Origin: Lysobacter sp. 5GHs7-4
Lineage (GTDB): Bacteria > Pseudomonadota > Gammaproteobacteria > Xanthomonadales > Xanthomonadaceae
Direction: 5' to 3'
DNA: 64,000 bases
NCBI RefSeq assembly: GCF_021284765.1
Contig: NZ_CP089924.1
Span: 2,622,001-2,686,000 of the forward strand
The notes below the pieces were generated by a model that saw only the letters and a program-made list of their open reading frames with translations, made no database searches and was not told where the DNA came from. The position numbers and the translations under genes are program-made. Shown one piece after another: positions 32,202 to 42,209 of the stretch. Each line of letters opens with the position of its first letter. Position 1 is the stretch's first letter.

Positions 32202-32657
32202 ATGTCTTCCAACCACACCCGCAACACCGTCGCCGGCGCGCTCGGCATCGCCCTGACCGGCCTGGTTCTGAGCGGCTCGGCCTTCGCCATGCAGCCGCTG
32301 GCGCAGGGCTACATGCTCGCCACCGGCCATGCCGCCGCCGAGGGCAAGTGCGGCGAAGGCAAGTGCGGCGCCGGTGCCGGCAAGACCGCTGCCGGCAAGA
32401 AGACCGCCGAAGGCAAGTGCGGCGAAGGCCAATGCGGCGATGCGCGCTTCGCCGCGACCGACACCGACGACGACGGCCGCGTTTCGCGTGCCGAGTTCCT
32501 GAAGGTGGTGCCCAAGGGCGAGGCCGCGTTCAAGAGCAAGGACAGCGACCGCAACGGCTACATCTCCGAGCACGAGGCGTACTACAGCGTGAAGGCCGCC
32601 TTCAAGGCCAACGGCAAGGACGTTCCGCGCGGCCTGTTCTCCGGCATCGACGAATAA
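32202..32657 (+). CDS. hvfA: HvfA-type RiPP metallophore precursor fused to two EF-hands
   Basis: A 151-residue secreted precursor. Residues 1-29 are a Sec signal peptide (GIALTGLVLSGSAFA). Residues 47-79 hold the modification region: EGKCG at Cys50, Cys55 and Cys73, and EGQCG at Cys78, in two tandem pairs. EGKCG is the hallmark of HvfA, whose cysteines are turned into oxazolone-thioamide groups that bind copper. Residues 87-98 and 114-125 are two full 12-residue EF-hand loops (DTDDDGRVSRAE, DSDRNGYISEHE), which should bind calcium. GGAG lies upstream of ATG 32202. I am not aware of a described function for an EF-hand tail on this precursor. Confidence 0.85.
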   Translation: MSSNHTRNTVAGALGIALTGLVLSGSAFAMQPLAQGYMLATGHAAAEGKCGEGKCGAGAGKTAAGKKTAEGKCGEGQCGDARFAATDTDDDGRVSRAEFLKVVPKGEAAFKSKDSDRNGYISEHEAYYSVKAAFKANGKDVPRGLFSGIDE

Positions 32658-32715
32658 ACCGCCGCCCTGACGCGTCCCCACGGATCCCGTGGGGACGCTA
32701 CTCGAGAGTTCCGTC

Positions 32716-33585
32716 ATGTCCAAGCTCAGCCCCACCGACGCTCGCTCCACTTCCGCTGGCCTGGGCCTGCGCCGCGGCCTGCTGCCGGAGCTGCTGAATC
32801 TGTCTGCCGACGCCGTGGACTTCCTGGAAGTCGCGCCCGACAACTGGATCGGCGTGGGCGGCCGCTTCGGCGAGTCGCTGTCGCAGCTGTCGGCGCGTTT
32901 TCCGATCAGCGCCCACGGCTTGTCGCTGTCGCTGGGCGGTACGCAACCGCTGGACACCGAGCTGCTACGCCGCACCCGCGAGTTCAACGACCGCCATCAG
33001 GTCATGCTGTACAGCGAACACCTGAGCTACACCAACGACGACGGGCAGCTGTACGACCTCATGCCCATCCCGTTCACCGACGAGGCCATCGGCCACGTCG
33101 CCTCGCGCATCCGCCAGGTGCAGGACGCGCTGGGCCGGCGCATCGCGGTGGAGAACGTGTCCTATTACGCCGCGCCGTATCAGGCGCTGGCCGAGATCGA
33201 TTTCATCAATGCCGTCCTGGCCGAGGCCGATACCGACCTGCTGTTGGACGTCAACAACCTGTACGTGAACTCGATCAACCACGGCTACGACGCCGAGGCC
33301 TTCCTGGCGCGTCTGCCGGGCGAGCGTATCGCCTCGTACCACATCGCCGGCCACTACGACGAAGACATCGACCTGAAGGTGGACACGCACGGCGCGCCGG
33401 TGAAATCCGACGTGTGGTCGTTGCTGGCCAGCGCCTATCGCCGCTTCGGGGTGCGTCCGACGTTGCTGGAGCGCGACTTCAATTTTCCGCCGATGGCCGA
33501 ACTGCTGTCGGAAACCGATCGCATCCGCTCGATGCAGCACGCCTACGCCGATCGCGCACGCTTGCTGGAGCAGGCCCATGTCTGA
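32716..33585 (+). CDS. hvfB: HvfB-type MNIO (DUF692) RiPP maturase
   Basis: A 289-residue DUF692 protein, a multinuclear non-haem iron-dependent oxidative enzyme with a TIM-barrel fold. It has [13 protein letters not shown], the histidine motif [54 protein letters not shown] and DTHGAPV, which hold the expected metal ligands (His, Glu, Asp, Asn). With its partner it converts cysteines of the precursor into thioamide-oxazolone pairs. It is 58 bases after the precursor gene and overlaps the partner gene by 8 bases. Confidence 0.92.
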   Translation: MSKLSPTDARSTSAGLGLRRGLLPELLNLSADAVDFLEVAPDNWIGVGGRFGESLSQLSARFPISAHGLSLSLGGTQPLDTELLRRTREFNDRHQVMLYSEHLSYTNDDGQLYDLMPIPFTDEAIGHVASRIRQVQDALGRRIAVENVSYYAAPYQALAEIDFINAVLAEADTDLLLDVNNLYVNSINHGYDAEAFLARLPGERIASYHIAGHYDEDIDLKVDTHGAPVKSDVWSLLASAYRRFGVRPTLLERDFNFPPMAELLSETDRIRSMQHAYADRARLLEQAHV

Positions 33586-34342
33586 GCGCCTGCGCGAACA
33601 GCAGTACACCCTGGCGCGGCACCTGCGCGATCCCGTCGCCCACGCGCCGCCGCCGGGCCTGGAACCGCGCCGCCTGCGCGTGTACCGCGAGCTGTTCTTC
33701 AACAACATCCGCGGTCTGCTGGGCAACGGCTTCCCGGTGATCGCCCAGACCCTGGGCGAGGCGCGCTGGACCGAGCTGGTGCACGGCTTCTACGCCGAAC
33801 ACCGGGCGCAGACGCCGTTGTTCGCGCGTATCGCGGCGGAGTTCGTCGCCTATGTGGAAGCCCGTGGCGGCGACGGTCTGCCGCCGTGGCTGCCCGAACT
33901 GGCGCATTACGAATGGGTGGAGCAGGCCTTGTACGTCAGCGATGCCCAGCCGCCCGCGCACGATCCGCAAGGCGACCTGCTGAACGGCATACCCGTGCTG
34001 TCGCCACTGGCGCTGCCGCTGGCCTATCGCTGGCCGGTCGCGGAGATCGGTCCGGATCGCATGCCCGACACCGCGCCGGCCGAGCCGACGCTGCTGCTGG
34101 TGCATCGCGGCATCGATCACCAGGTGCGCTTCGCCCGCATCGCGCCGCTGGTGTACCGACTGCTGGTGGGCATGCAGAGCGCGTCGCAGACGGGACGGCA
34201 ACATCTGGCCGCGCTCGCCGCCGAAACCGGGGACGAGCCTGCGCAGTTCATCCAGTTCGGCTTGCCGCTACTGCAACAACTGCATGCACAGGGCGTGGTC
34301 CTGGGCACCCACATACCAACGGAGCAAAACCATGCCGTCTAA
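33578..34342 (+). CDS. hvfC: HvfC-type DUF2063 partner of the MNIO enzyme
   Basis: A 254-residue DUF2063 protein. It has [46 protein letters not shown] and [15 protein letters not shown], the standard helical DUF2063 domain. The C-terminal part resembles the winged-helix-like recognition domain that helps bind the precursor leader. DUF2063 proteins form a complex with DUF692 enzymes and are needed for activity. The start overlaps hvfB by 8 bases, and the next gene starts 11 bases before this one ends, so translation is coupled. Confidence 0.9.
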   Translation: MSERLREQQYTLARHLRDPVAHAPPPGLEPRRLRVYRELFFNNIRGLLGNGFPVIAQTLGEARWTELVHGFYAEHRAQTPLFARIAAEFVAYVEARGGDGLPPWLPELAHYEWVEQALYVSDAQPPAHDPQGDLLNGIPVLSPLALPLAYRWPVAEIGPDRMPDTAPAEPTLLLVHRGIDHQVRFARIAPLVYRLLVGMQSASQTGRQHLAALAAETGDEPAQFIQFGLPLLQQLHAQGVVLGTHIPTEQNHAV

Positions 34343-34994
34343 GACCGCAAGCCTCACCGGATGGAAGCTGTTCGCGCTGCTGGCGGCCCTGGTGCTGGCG
34401 ATGTCGGCGCTGATCCTGGCGCTGAACGCCGACCCGGCCGAGGCGATGCGCTCGGTGATCCGCGCCACCGCGCGCAGTTCGTTCGTACTGTTCCTGGCGG
34501 CGTTCGTGGCCTCGTCGCTGGCGACCCTGGTGCCGAACGGATTCACCCGCGGCCTGGTGCGCGAGCGCCGCTACATAGGCCTGTCGTTCGCGTTCTCGCA
34601 CCTGGTGCACCTGGGCGCGATCTTCAGTTACGGCGCGCTCAACCCACAATTCTGGCCCAGCCGCGGCGGACTCACCAATCTGCCGGGCACGATCGGCTAC
34701 GTGGTCATCGCGCTGCTGACGGTCACCTCCTTCCATGCGGTCTCCAAGCGTCTGTCGGCGACGGCATGGAAGCGACTGCACACGGCCGGCATGTGGACGA
34801 TCGCCTTGATCTTCGGCCTCTCGTTCTACAAGCGCATTCCCACCATGAGCACGCTGTACGCGATTCCGTTCGCCATCCTGTGCGCCGCCGTCGCGGTGCG
34901 CTGGGTCGGCAAGTGGGCGCAGGCCAGCAAACGCACGCAAGCGCAACGCCGCAACGTCCCGCAACACACCTTTCCCCCAGCATTGGAGTCATGA
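34332..34994 (+). CDS. Ferric-reductase-like transmembrane protein
   Basis: A 220-residue inner-membrane protein with about six membrane segments. It fits the ferric reductase-like transmembrane domain (PF01794-type), with the likely haem ligand histidines in FAFSHLVHLG and in TSFHAVSKRL/KRLHTAGMW. No FAD or NAD domain is attached, as in MsrQ/YedZ-type proteins, so a partner must give electrons. Being coupled to hvfC suggests it reduces a metal or supports the peptide pathway. This is inference; the fold assignment is from the histidine pattern and topology. Confidence 0.7.
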   Translation: MPSKTASLTGWKLFALLAALVLAMSALILALNADPAEAMRSVIRATARSSFVLFLAAFVASSLATLVPNGFTRGLVRERRYIGLSFAFSHLVHLGAIFSYGALNPQFWPSRGGLTNLPGTIGYVVIALLTVTSFHAVSKRLSATAWKRLHTAGMWTIALIFGLSFYKRIPTMSTLYAIPFAILCAAVAVRWVGKWAQASKRTQAQRRNVPQHTFPPALES

Positions 34995-34996
34995 TC

Positions 34997-35419
34997 ATGA
35001 GCAGCACCCTCGAAACCGTCGTTTACACCGCCCACACCCATGTCACCGGCGGCCGCGTCGGCCGCGGCCAGTCCAGCGATGGCGCCGTCGATGTCCAGCT
35101 GAGTTCGCCCGGTTCCGGCCGTCCGGGCACCAATCCGGAGCAACTGTTCGGCATCGGCTACTCGGCCTGCTTCATCGGCGCGCTGCAGTTCGCCGCGGCG
35201 GCGCGCAAAATCAAGTTGCCCGAAGACGCCTCCGTCGACGCCGAGGTGGCCCTGGGCAAGACCGCCGCCGGCGCCTATCAGTTGGCGGTGACTCTGCACG
35301 TGAACCTGCCGGGCTTGGACGCGGGTCTCAAGCGTGAACTGGTCGATGCCGCGCACCAGACCTGCCCGTACTCGCGCATGACGCGCGGCAACGTCGACGT
35401 GGCGCTGGCGATCGCCTGA
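34997..35419 (+). CDS. ohr: Organic hydroperoxide resistance protein Ohr
   Basis: A 140-residue OsmC/Ohr peroxidase. It has the start TVVYTAHTHVTGGRVGRGQSSDG, the active cysteine in GYSACFIGALQFAA, the second cysteine in HQTCPYSRMTRGN, and the catalytic arginine region. Ohr uses dihydrolipoamide to reduce organic hydroperoxides. ATG 34997 has GGAG 8 bases upstream, better than the ATG at 34991. It starts 2 bases after the previous stop. Ohr is usually next to OhrR; none is here, and membership in this operon is unusual. Confidence 0.93.
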   Translation: MSSTLETVVYTAHTHVTGGRVGRGQSSDGAVDVQLSSPGSGRPGTNPEQLFGIGYSACFIGALQFAAAARKIKLPEDASVDAEVALGKTAAGAYQLAVTLHVNLPGLDAGLKRELVDAAHQTCPYSRMTRGNVDVALAIA

Positions 35420-35447
35420 CCCGCGCCGCCGCCCAGGAGCGATCACC

Positions 35448-35975
35448 ATGTGGAAAACGATCATCGCCGCGCTGTGCCTGTGCCTGGCCGGCGCGGCCTG
35501 TTCGCCCGGCGCGAACGCCACCCAGGCGCAAGCGCAAACGGTGTCGGCACCGGAGTTCGTCGGCATCGACCGTTGGTTCAACAGCGCGCCGCTGACCATG
35601 GCCGGTTTGAAGGGGCAGGTGGTGCTGGTGGAGTTCTGGACCTATTCCTGCATCAACTGCATCCATGTGCTGCCGCACGTGAAGCAGTGGCATCAACGCT
35701 ATCGCGACCAGGGTCTGGTGGTGGTGGGCGTGCACACGCCGGAGTACGACGAGGAGCATGGCGCGGCCGGCGTGCAGGCGGCGATGAAACGCTACGGTAT
35801 CGAGTACCCGGTGGCGCAGGACAACGGCTACGCGACCTGGAACGCCTACGGCAACCGCTTCTGGCCGGCCTTGTACCTGATCGACCGCGAGGGCAGGGTG
35901 GTCTACCGGCACTACGGCGAGGGCGCGTACGAGGCCACCGAGGCGCGTATCCGGCAACTGCTGGCGGCGCGCTGA
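35448..35975 (+). CDS. Thioredoxin-like (TlpA/DipZ-type) lipoprotein
   Basis: A 175-residue periplasmic protein. It has a lipoprotein signal (CLCLAGAACS, with the lipid-bearing cysteine in AGAAC) and then a thioredoxin fold with the VEFWTYSCINCIHVLPHV motif, so the active site is CINC. The proline expected near the C-terminal part is in WPALYLID. It resembles the C-terminal thioredoxin domain of DipZ. CxxC proteins next to metallophores may keep cysteines reduced or deliver electrons outward. It is 28 bases after ohr. Confidence 0.88.
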   Translation: MWKTIIAALCLCLAGAACSPGANATQAQAQTVSAPEFVGIDRWFNSAPLTMAGLKGQVVLVEFWTYSCINCIHVLPHVKQWHQRYRDQGLVVVGVHTPEYDEEHGAAGVQAAMKRYGIEYPVAQDNGYATWNAYGNRFWPALYLIDREGRVVYRHYGEGAYEATEARIRQLLAAR

Positions 35976-36071
35976 CGGCGGTGCGCTGCCCGCCGCGGGC
36001 TGCCTAAGTCCTGGCGTCCAACGGCATAATCGCGGGTGGCGCCCGCCACCAGCCCTCTCTCGGGAATCGTA

Positions 36072-36812
36072 ATGGAACCCCTCGATCACATCCTGGTCGT
36101 CGACGACGATCGCGAGATCCGGCAGATGGTGGCGGACTACCTGCAAAAGAACGGCCTGCGCGCCACCGCCGTGGCCGACGGCCGCGAAATGCGCGCGGTG
36201 CTGGATACGAACGCCGTGGATCTGATCGTGCTGGACCTGATGATGCCGGGCGAAGACGGCCTGACTCTGGCGCGCAACCTGCGCGCGGGCAAGCACCGCG
36301 CCATCCCGATCGTGATGCTGACCGCCCGCGACGACCAGACCGACCGCATCGTCGGCCTGGAAATGGGCGCCGACGACTACGTCACCAAACCCTTCGCCGC
36401 GCGCGAGCTGCTGGCGCGGATCAAGGCGGTGATCCGACGCACGCGCATGCTGCCGCCGAATCTGCAGGTGACCGAAGCCAGTCAGTTCCTTGCGTTCGGA
36501 CGCTGGCGCCTGGACACCACGGCACGCCACCTGCTCGACCCCGACGGCACGGCGGTGGCCTTGAGCGGCGCCGAGTTCCGGCTGTTGCGCGTGTTCCTCG
36601 ACCACGCCAACCGCGTGCTCAGCCGCGATCAGTTGTTGAGCCTGACCCAGGGCCGCGATGCCGAGCCGTTCGACCGCTCCATCGACCTGCTGGTCAGCCG
36701 TCTGCGCCAGCGCCTGCAGGACGATGCCCGCGAGCAGAGCTACATCAAGACCGTGCGCAGCGAAGGCTACGTGTTCAGCGCCACGGTGACGGTGGTGGGC
36801 GAGGGCGCATGA
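36072..36812 (+). CDS. OmpR-family response regulator
   Basis: A 246-residue regulator. The receiver domain has VVDDDREIRQMV, the phosphoacceptor Asp55 in VLDLMMPGEDG, and the lysine in DDYVTKPF. The OmpR-type winged helix at the C-terminus carries LSGAEFRLLRVFLDHANRVLSRDQLL and SYIKTVRSEGYVFSA. ATG 36072 fits the family; the frame open to 36036 adds a non-conserved stretch. It overlaps the kinase start by 4 bases. About 96 bases after the thioredoxin gene on the same strand, it may belong to the metallophore unit. Confidence 0.93.
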   Translation: MEPLDHILVVDDDREIRQMVADYLQKNGLRATAVADGREMRAVLDTNAVDLIVLDLMMPGEDGLTLARNLRAGKHRAIPIVMLTARDDQTDRIVGLEMGADDYVTKPFAARELLARIKAVIRRTRMLPPNLQVTEASQFLAFGRWRLDTTARHLLDPDGTAVALSGAEFRLLRVFLDHANRVLSRDQLLSLTQGRDAEPFDRSIDLLVSRLRQRLQDDAREQSYIKTVRSEGYVFSATVTVVGEGA

Positions 36813-38143
36813 ACGTGGCGCGCCCCTCGCGCTGGCTGCCGCGCACCATCGCCTCGCGCCTGTATTTGATCCTGGTCAGCGGCCTGCTGATCGCGCACGG
36901 GCTGTCGTTCGGCCTGCTGTTTTACGAACGCTACGAGGCAGCCAGGTCGATGCTGGCCGCCAACCTCGAACAGGACGTGGTGGTCGCGGTCAAACTATTG
37001 GATCGCCTGCCGGCGCAGGAGCGCGCGGATTGGCTGCCTATGCTGCGCCGTCGCACCTTCCACTATCAGCTTGGCCCTGGGCAGAGCGGTGGCCCCTTGG
37101 CCAGCGATACCGCGCGGGACATGAGCCGTCGCATCGGCGTCGCGCTGGGCGTGCGTTATCCCATCCAGGCCAACGCCGTATCGGCGCAGCCCGAGCGCTT
37201 CCAGGTCCACTTGCGACTCAGCGACGGCGCGCCCATGTTCATCGAGGTACAGCCCTCGGTGATGCCGCTGGCGAAGTGGCTGCCTTACGTACTGCTCGCG
37301 CAGTTAGGCCTGCTGCTGCTGTGCACCTGGATCGCGGTTCGGCTGGCGACGCGTCCGCTGGAACGGCTGGCCGCCGCCGCCGAAACCCTGAGCCCCGGCG
37401 GCGAAGGCGAGCGCCTGCAAGAAGGCGGTCCCACCGAAGTGGCCAAGGCGGTGTCGGCATTCAACGCCATGCAGGATCGCATCGCCGATTACACCAAGGA
37501 ACGATTGCAGATCCTCGCGGCGATTTCGCACGACCTGCAAACGCCGATCACGCGCATGCAGCTGCGCGTCGAATCCATGGACGAATCCGTCGCGCGCGAC
37601 AAAAGCCTCGAAGACTTGCGGCAGATGCAGCACCTGGTGCGCGAAGGCATCGCCTATGCGCGCAGCGCCCACGGCGCCTCGGAACCGGCATTGCGCATCG
37701 ACCTCAACGCCTTCCTCGACAGCCTGGTCTACGACTACCGCGACACCGGCCAGGACGTCGCCCTGAGCGGGCGCGTGGACGCGCCGGTAAGCACACGACC
37801 GCATGCGCTGCGACGCGTCGTGGCGAACCTGATCGACAACGCGCTCAAATACACCGGCGCCGCCGAACTCGATGTCGCGCAGGACGCGAACGGCGAAGTG
37901 CGCATCAGCGTGCGCGACCGCGGCCCGGGCATCCCGGAAGCCGAACTGGACAAAGTGTTGCAACCGTTCTATCGCCTGGAGGCATCGCGCAATCGCGATA
38001 CGGGCGGCACCGGCCTGGGGTTGGCCATCGCGCAGCAGTTGGCCGCTTCGATCGGTGCCAGCCTGACGTTACGCAATCGCGAGGGCGGCGGTCTCGAAGC
38101 CACCGTGCGCATTCGCAATGAGAGCCGCGACACGGTGAACTGA
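36809..38143 (+). CDS. Sensor histidine kinase
   Basis: A 444-residue membrane kinase. It has an N-terminal membrane segment (LYLILVSGLLIAHGLSFGLLFY), a periplasmic sensor region of about 120 residues, a second segment (WLPYVLLAQLGLLLLCTWIAV), a HAMP domain, and HisKA with His241 in ISHDLQTPITRMQLRVE. The ATPase domain has NLIDNALKYTG, GPGIPEAEL and GGTGLGLAIAQQLA. The periplasmic part has no obvious metal cluster of His or Met, so the signal is not visible. ATGA overlap with the regulator gene; this is EnvZ-like in architecture. Confidence 0.93.
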   Translation: MNVARPSRWLPRTIASRLYLILVSGLLIAHGLSFGLLFYERYEAARSMLAANLEQDVVVAVKLLDRLPAQERADWLPMLRRRTFHYQLGPGQSGGPLASDTARDMSRRIGVALGVRYPIQANAVSAQPERFQVHLRLSDGAPMFIEVQPSVMPLAKWLPYVLLAQLGLLLLCTWIAVRLATRPLERLAAAAETLSPGGEGERLQEGGPTEVAKAVSAFNAMQDRIADYTKERLQILAAISHDLQTPITRMQLRVESMDESVARDKSLEDLRQMQHLVREGIAYARSAHGASEPALRIDLNAFLDSLVYDYRDTGQDVALSGRVDAPVSTRPHALRRVVANLIDNALKYTGAAELDVAQDANGEVRISVRDRGPGIPEAELDKVLQPFYRLEASRNRDTGGTGLGLAIAQQLAASIGASLTLRNREGGGLEATVRIRNESRDTVN

Positions 38144-38166
38144 GATGCGCTCGCCGGAGGCGAGGC

Positions 38167-38592
38167 TCAATGCACCGCTTCGTTACCGCCGCTGGGCGCG
38201 TCCAGCGAGGTGCGCTGGCCGTCGGCCAGTTCCTTCTCGAACTCGGCCTCGAACTGCTCGAAGCTCAGGCCGCGGTCGGCGGCCTCCTGGGCGGCGGCGG
38301 CGCTGAGCGCGGGCGAGAACTTCAGCTGCACGCTTTCGCCCTCGCGCTCGTGCAGGGCGGCGGCGCGCTTGAGCATGATCAGCACCTTGGCGGCGCTGTC
38401 GGAGCCGCCGACGATGCGGCCGCCCAGGCCCAGCGTCCATTCGCCGTCGCGGCGCACGATGCCGCCCAGGAGCTGGCCGTTGCGGTCGCGCATTTCCGCG
38501 TGCGGCTCGATCGCGGCCGGGGCCGGCGCTCGCACGGCCTTGGCGGCCTTGCGCTTCTTGGCGTCGCGGCGGGCTTTGGAATGGATCGACAT
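38167..38592 (-). CDS. Conserved hypothetical protein, basic N-terminus
   Basis: A 141-residue soluble protein with no recognised family. The first 25 residues are lysine- and arginine-rich (MSIHSKARRDAKKRKAAKAV). A compact part follows (NGQLLGGIVRRDGEWTLGLGGRIVGGSDSAAKVL), then an acidic helical end (SFEQFEAEFEKEL). The charged tail might bind nucleic acid, but that is a guess. ATG 38592 has AGAGGAAG upstream. The gene converges on the sensor kinase; a short hairpin at 38150-38164 lies between the stops. Confidence 0.7.
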   Translation of the reverse strand: MSIHSKARRDAKKRKAAKAVRAPAPAAIEPHAEMRDRNGQLLGGIVRRDGEWTLGLGGRIVGGSDSAAKVLIMLKRAAALHEREGESVQLKFSPALSAAAAQEAADRGLSFEQFEAEFEKELADGQRTSLDAPSGGNEAVH

Positions 38593-38688
38593 GGGGCTTC
38601 CTCTGGCCGCGACCGGATCGTCTGCCGGAATCATAGCCCGGGCCGGCGCTACCGCGCCCCGGTACGGGCGCGGGGCGCGGTATGCGGT

Positions 38689-41066
<2,378 letters not shown>

Positions 41067-41070
<4 letters not shown>

Positions 41071-41465
41071 GCGTCCTCCTGCGCCAGCGCGGCGAGGATG
41101 GGGCAGCGTTCCAGTGCGCCGTGTCCGGGGCAGGCTTCGATCAGGGCACTGAGCCCGTCGCGGATGCGGCCGAGTTCGGCCAGCTTGCGCTCGACGTCGG
41201 CGAGTTTCTCGCTCGCGGTCGCTTTGAGTCCGGCCATGTCGTCGCCACGGCTGGCCGACAAGGCCAGCAGGTCGCGGATCTCGACCAGGGTGAAGCCCAG
41301 CGCTTTAGCGCGGCGCAGGAAGCGCAGGCGTTCGACATCGCGTTCGTCGTAGGCGCGGTAGCCCGAGGCCTGGCGCTCGGGCGCGGGCAGGATGCCGTTG
41401 CGTTCGTAGTAGCGCACGGTGTCGATGGGAACGCCGGCGCGTTTGGCCAGTTGACCGATCTGCAT
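41067..41465 (-). CDS. cueR: MerR-family copper-responsive regulator (CueR-like)
   Basis: A 132-residue MerR protein. It has the winged helix start ([32 protein letters not shown], in parts), a coiled-coil linker, and a C-terminal metal loop with [10 protein letters not shown], which fits the two-cysteine loop of CueR/CadR proteins. The next gene is the Cu ATPase (ATGA overlap), so copper is the likely ligand. ATG 41465 gives the family N-terminus; the open frame to 41531 lies inside the promoter. It probably controls the promoter at 41500-41531. Confidence 0.88.
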
Positions 41466-41499
41466 GGCGGCTGAGCCTGTGGAAGTGGAGAGTGGCGCC

Positions 41500-41531
41500 A
41501 GTCTCCGGGCTGGACCATGGTCCAGAGTCAA
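41500..41531 (-). promoter_or_regulatory. MerR-type promoter of the cueR-ATPase operon, with a 16-bp palindrome
   Basis: Read on the minus strand: -35 TTGACT (41531-41526), a 20-base spacer, and -10-like GAGACT (41505-41500). The spacer begins with the perfect palindrome CTGGACCATGGTCCAG (41510-41525). An over-long 19-20 base spacer around a palindrome is the mark of MerR-regulated promoters, and TTGACTCTGGA matches the start of known ZntR-like sites. The -10 is weak by itself, which also fits that class. Confidence 0.8.
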
Positions 41532-41537
41532 GCCTTT

Positions 41538-41571
41538 GCGGACGGCGGCGAAGACAGTCGCCGCCGTCCGC
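41538..41571 (-). terminator. Perfect 14-bp hairpin after the cop operon
   Basis: Arms at 41538-41551 and 41558-41571 pair perfectly over 14 bases (GCGGACGGCGGCGA), with loop AGACAG. It lies 8 bases past the DUF411 gene stop and just before the cueR promoter. There is no U-run, so it may be a weak or Rho-assisted terminator that shields the cueR promoter. Confidence 0.55.
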
Positions 41572-41579
41572 GTCCGGGC

Positions 41580-42209
41580 TCAGTGGCGGGCGTAGACCGA
41601 AACGCCGCCGTCCGCGGTCACCAGCTCCACGGCGTAGGCCTGGGTGCGGCCGTCGGGCATTTCCATGCCCGGCGATCCGGCCGGCATGCCGGGCACGGTC
41701 AGACCGCGCGCCTGCGGCCGTTCCTTCAGCATGCGCTGAATATCGCCAACGGGAACGTGGCCCTCGACGAAGTAACCGCCCACCTCGGCCGTGTGGCAGG
41801 AGCCCTTGCCGTAGGGCACGCCAAGGCGCTGCTTGATGGCCGACAGATCTTCGCGGTCGCGCACTTCGACCTCGAATCCAGCCGCGCGCACATGCTCCAC
41901 CCACAGGCTGCAGCAACCGCAGGTCGGGCTCTTGTGGACCACCATCTTCGGCAACTTGGCCTTCGCCTTCGCCGTCGCATGCGCGGTATGCGCGGTATGC
42001 GCATCGTGCGGGTGTGCTGCGACGGCGGTGGCGGCAGCAGGCTTGCCGGTCGAAGGCGCAGCCGTGGTCGCCGCGGTTGCGGCAACCGTGGCGGCGGGCG
42101 CGGCTGCACCGCTGCAGGCGCTGATCAGCAATGCCACGCCCAATGCGATGGCGCACCTGCTCACGACCGATTCGATCGGCGCTGTGCGACGGTCAATGCG
42201 AGTGTTCAT
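41580..42209 (-). CDS. DUF411 copper-associated lipoprotein
   Basis: A 209-residue periplasmic protein. A lipoprotein signal ends in LLISACSG, then comes an alanine/threonine/histidine-rich linker (HPHDAHTAHTAHA). The DUF411 domain has SPTCGCCSLWVEHVRAAG, with the CGCC metal-binding motif, and the typical DLSAIKQRLGVPYGKGSCHTAEVGGYFVEGHVP (seen in parts). DUF411 proteins accompany copper-resistance genes. The chosen ATG is at 42209, 10 bases after AGGAG; an ATG at 42218 is also possible. The start overlaps the end of the cytochrome gene by about 17 bases. Confidence 0.85.
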   Translation of the reverse strand: MNTRIDRRTAPIESVVSRCAIALGVALLISACSGAAAPAATVAATAATTAAPSTGKPAAATAVAAHPHDAHTAHTAHATAKAKAKLPKMVVHKSPTCGCCSLWVEHVRAAGFEVEVRDREDLSAIKQRLGVPYGKGSCHTAEVGGYFVEGHVPVGDIQRMLKERPQARGLTVPGMPAGSPGMEMPDGRTQAYAVELVTADGGVSVYARH

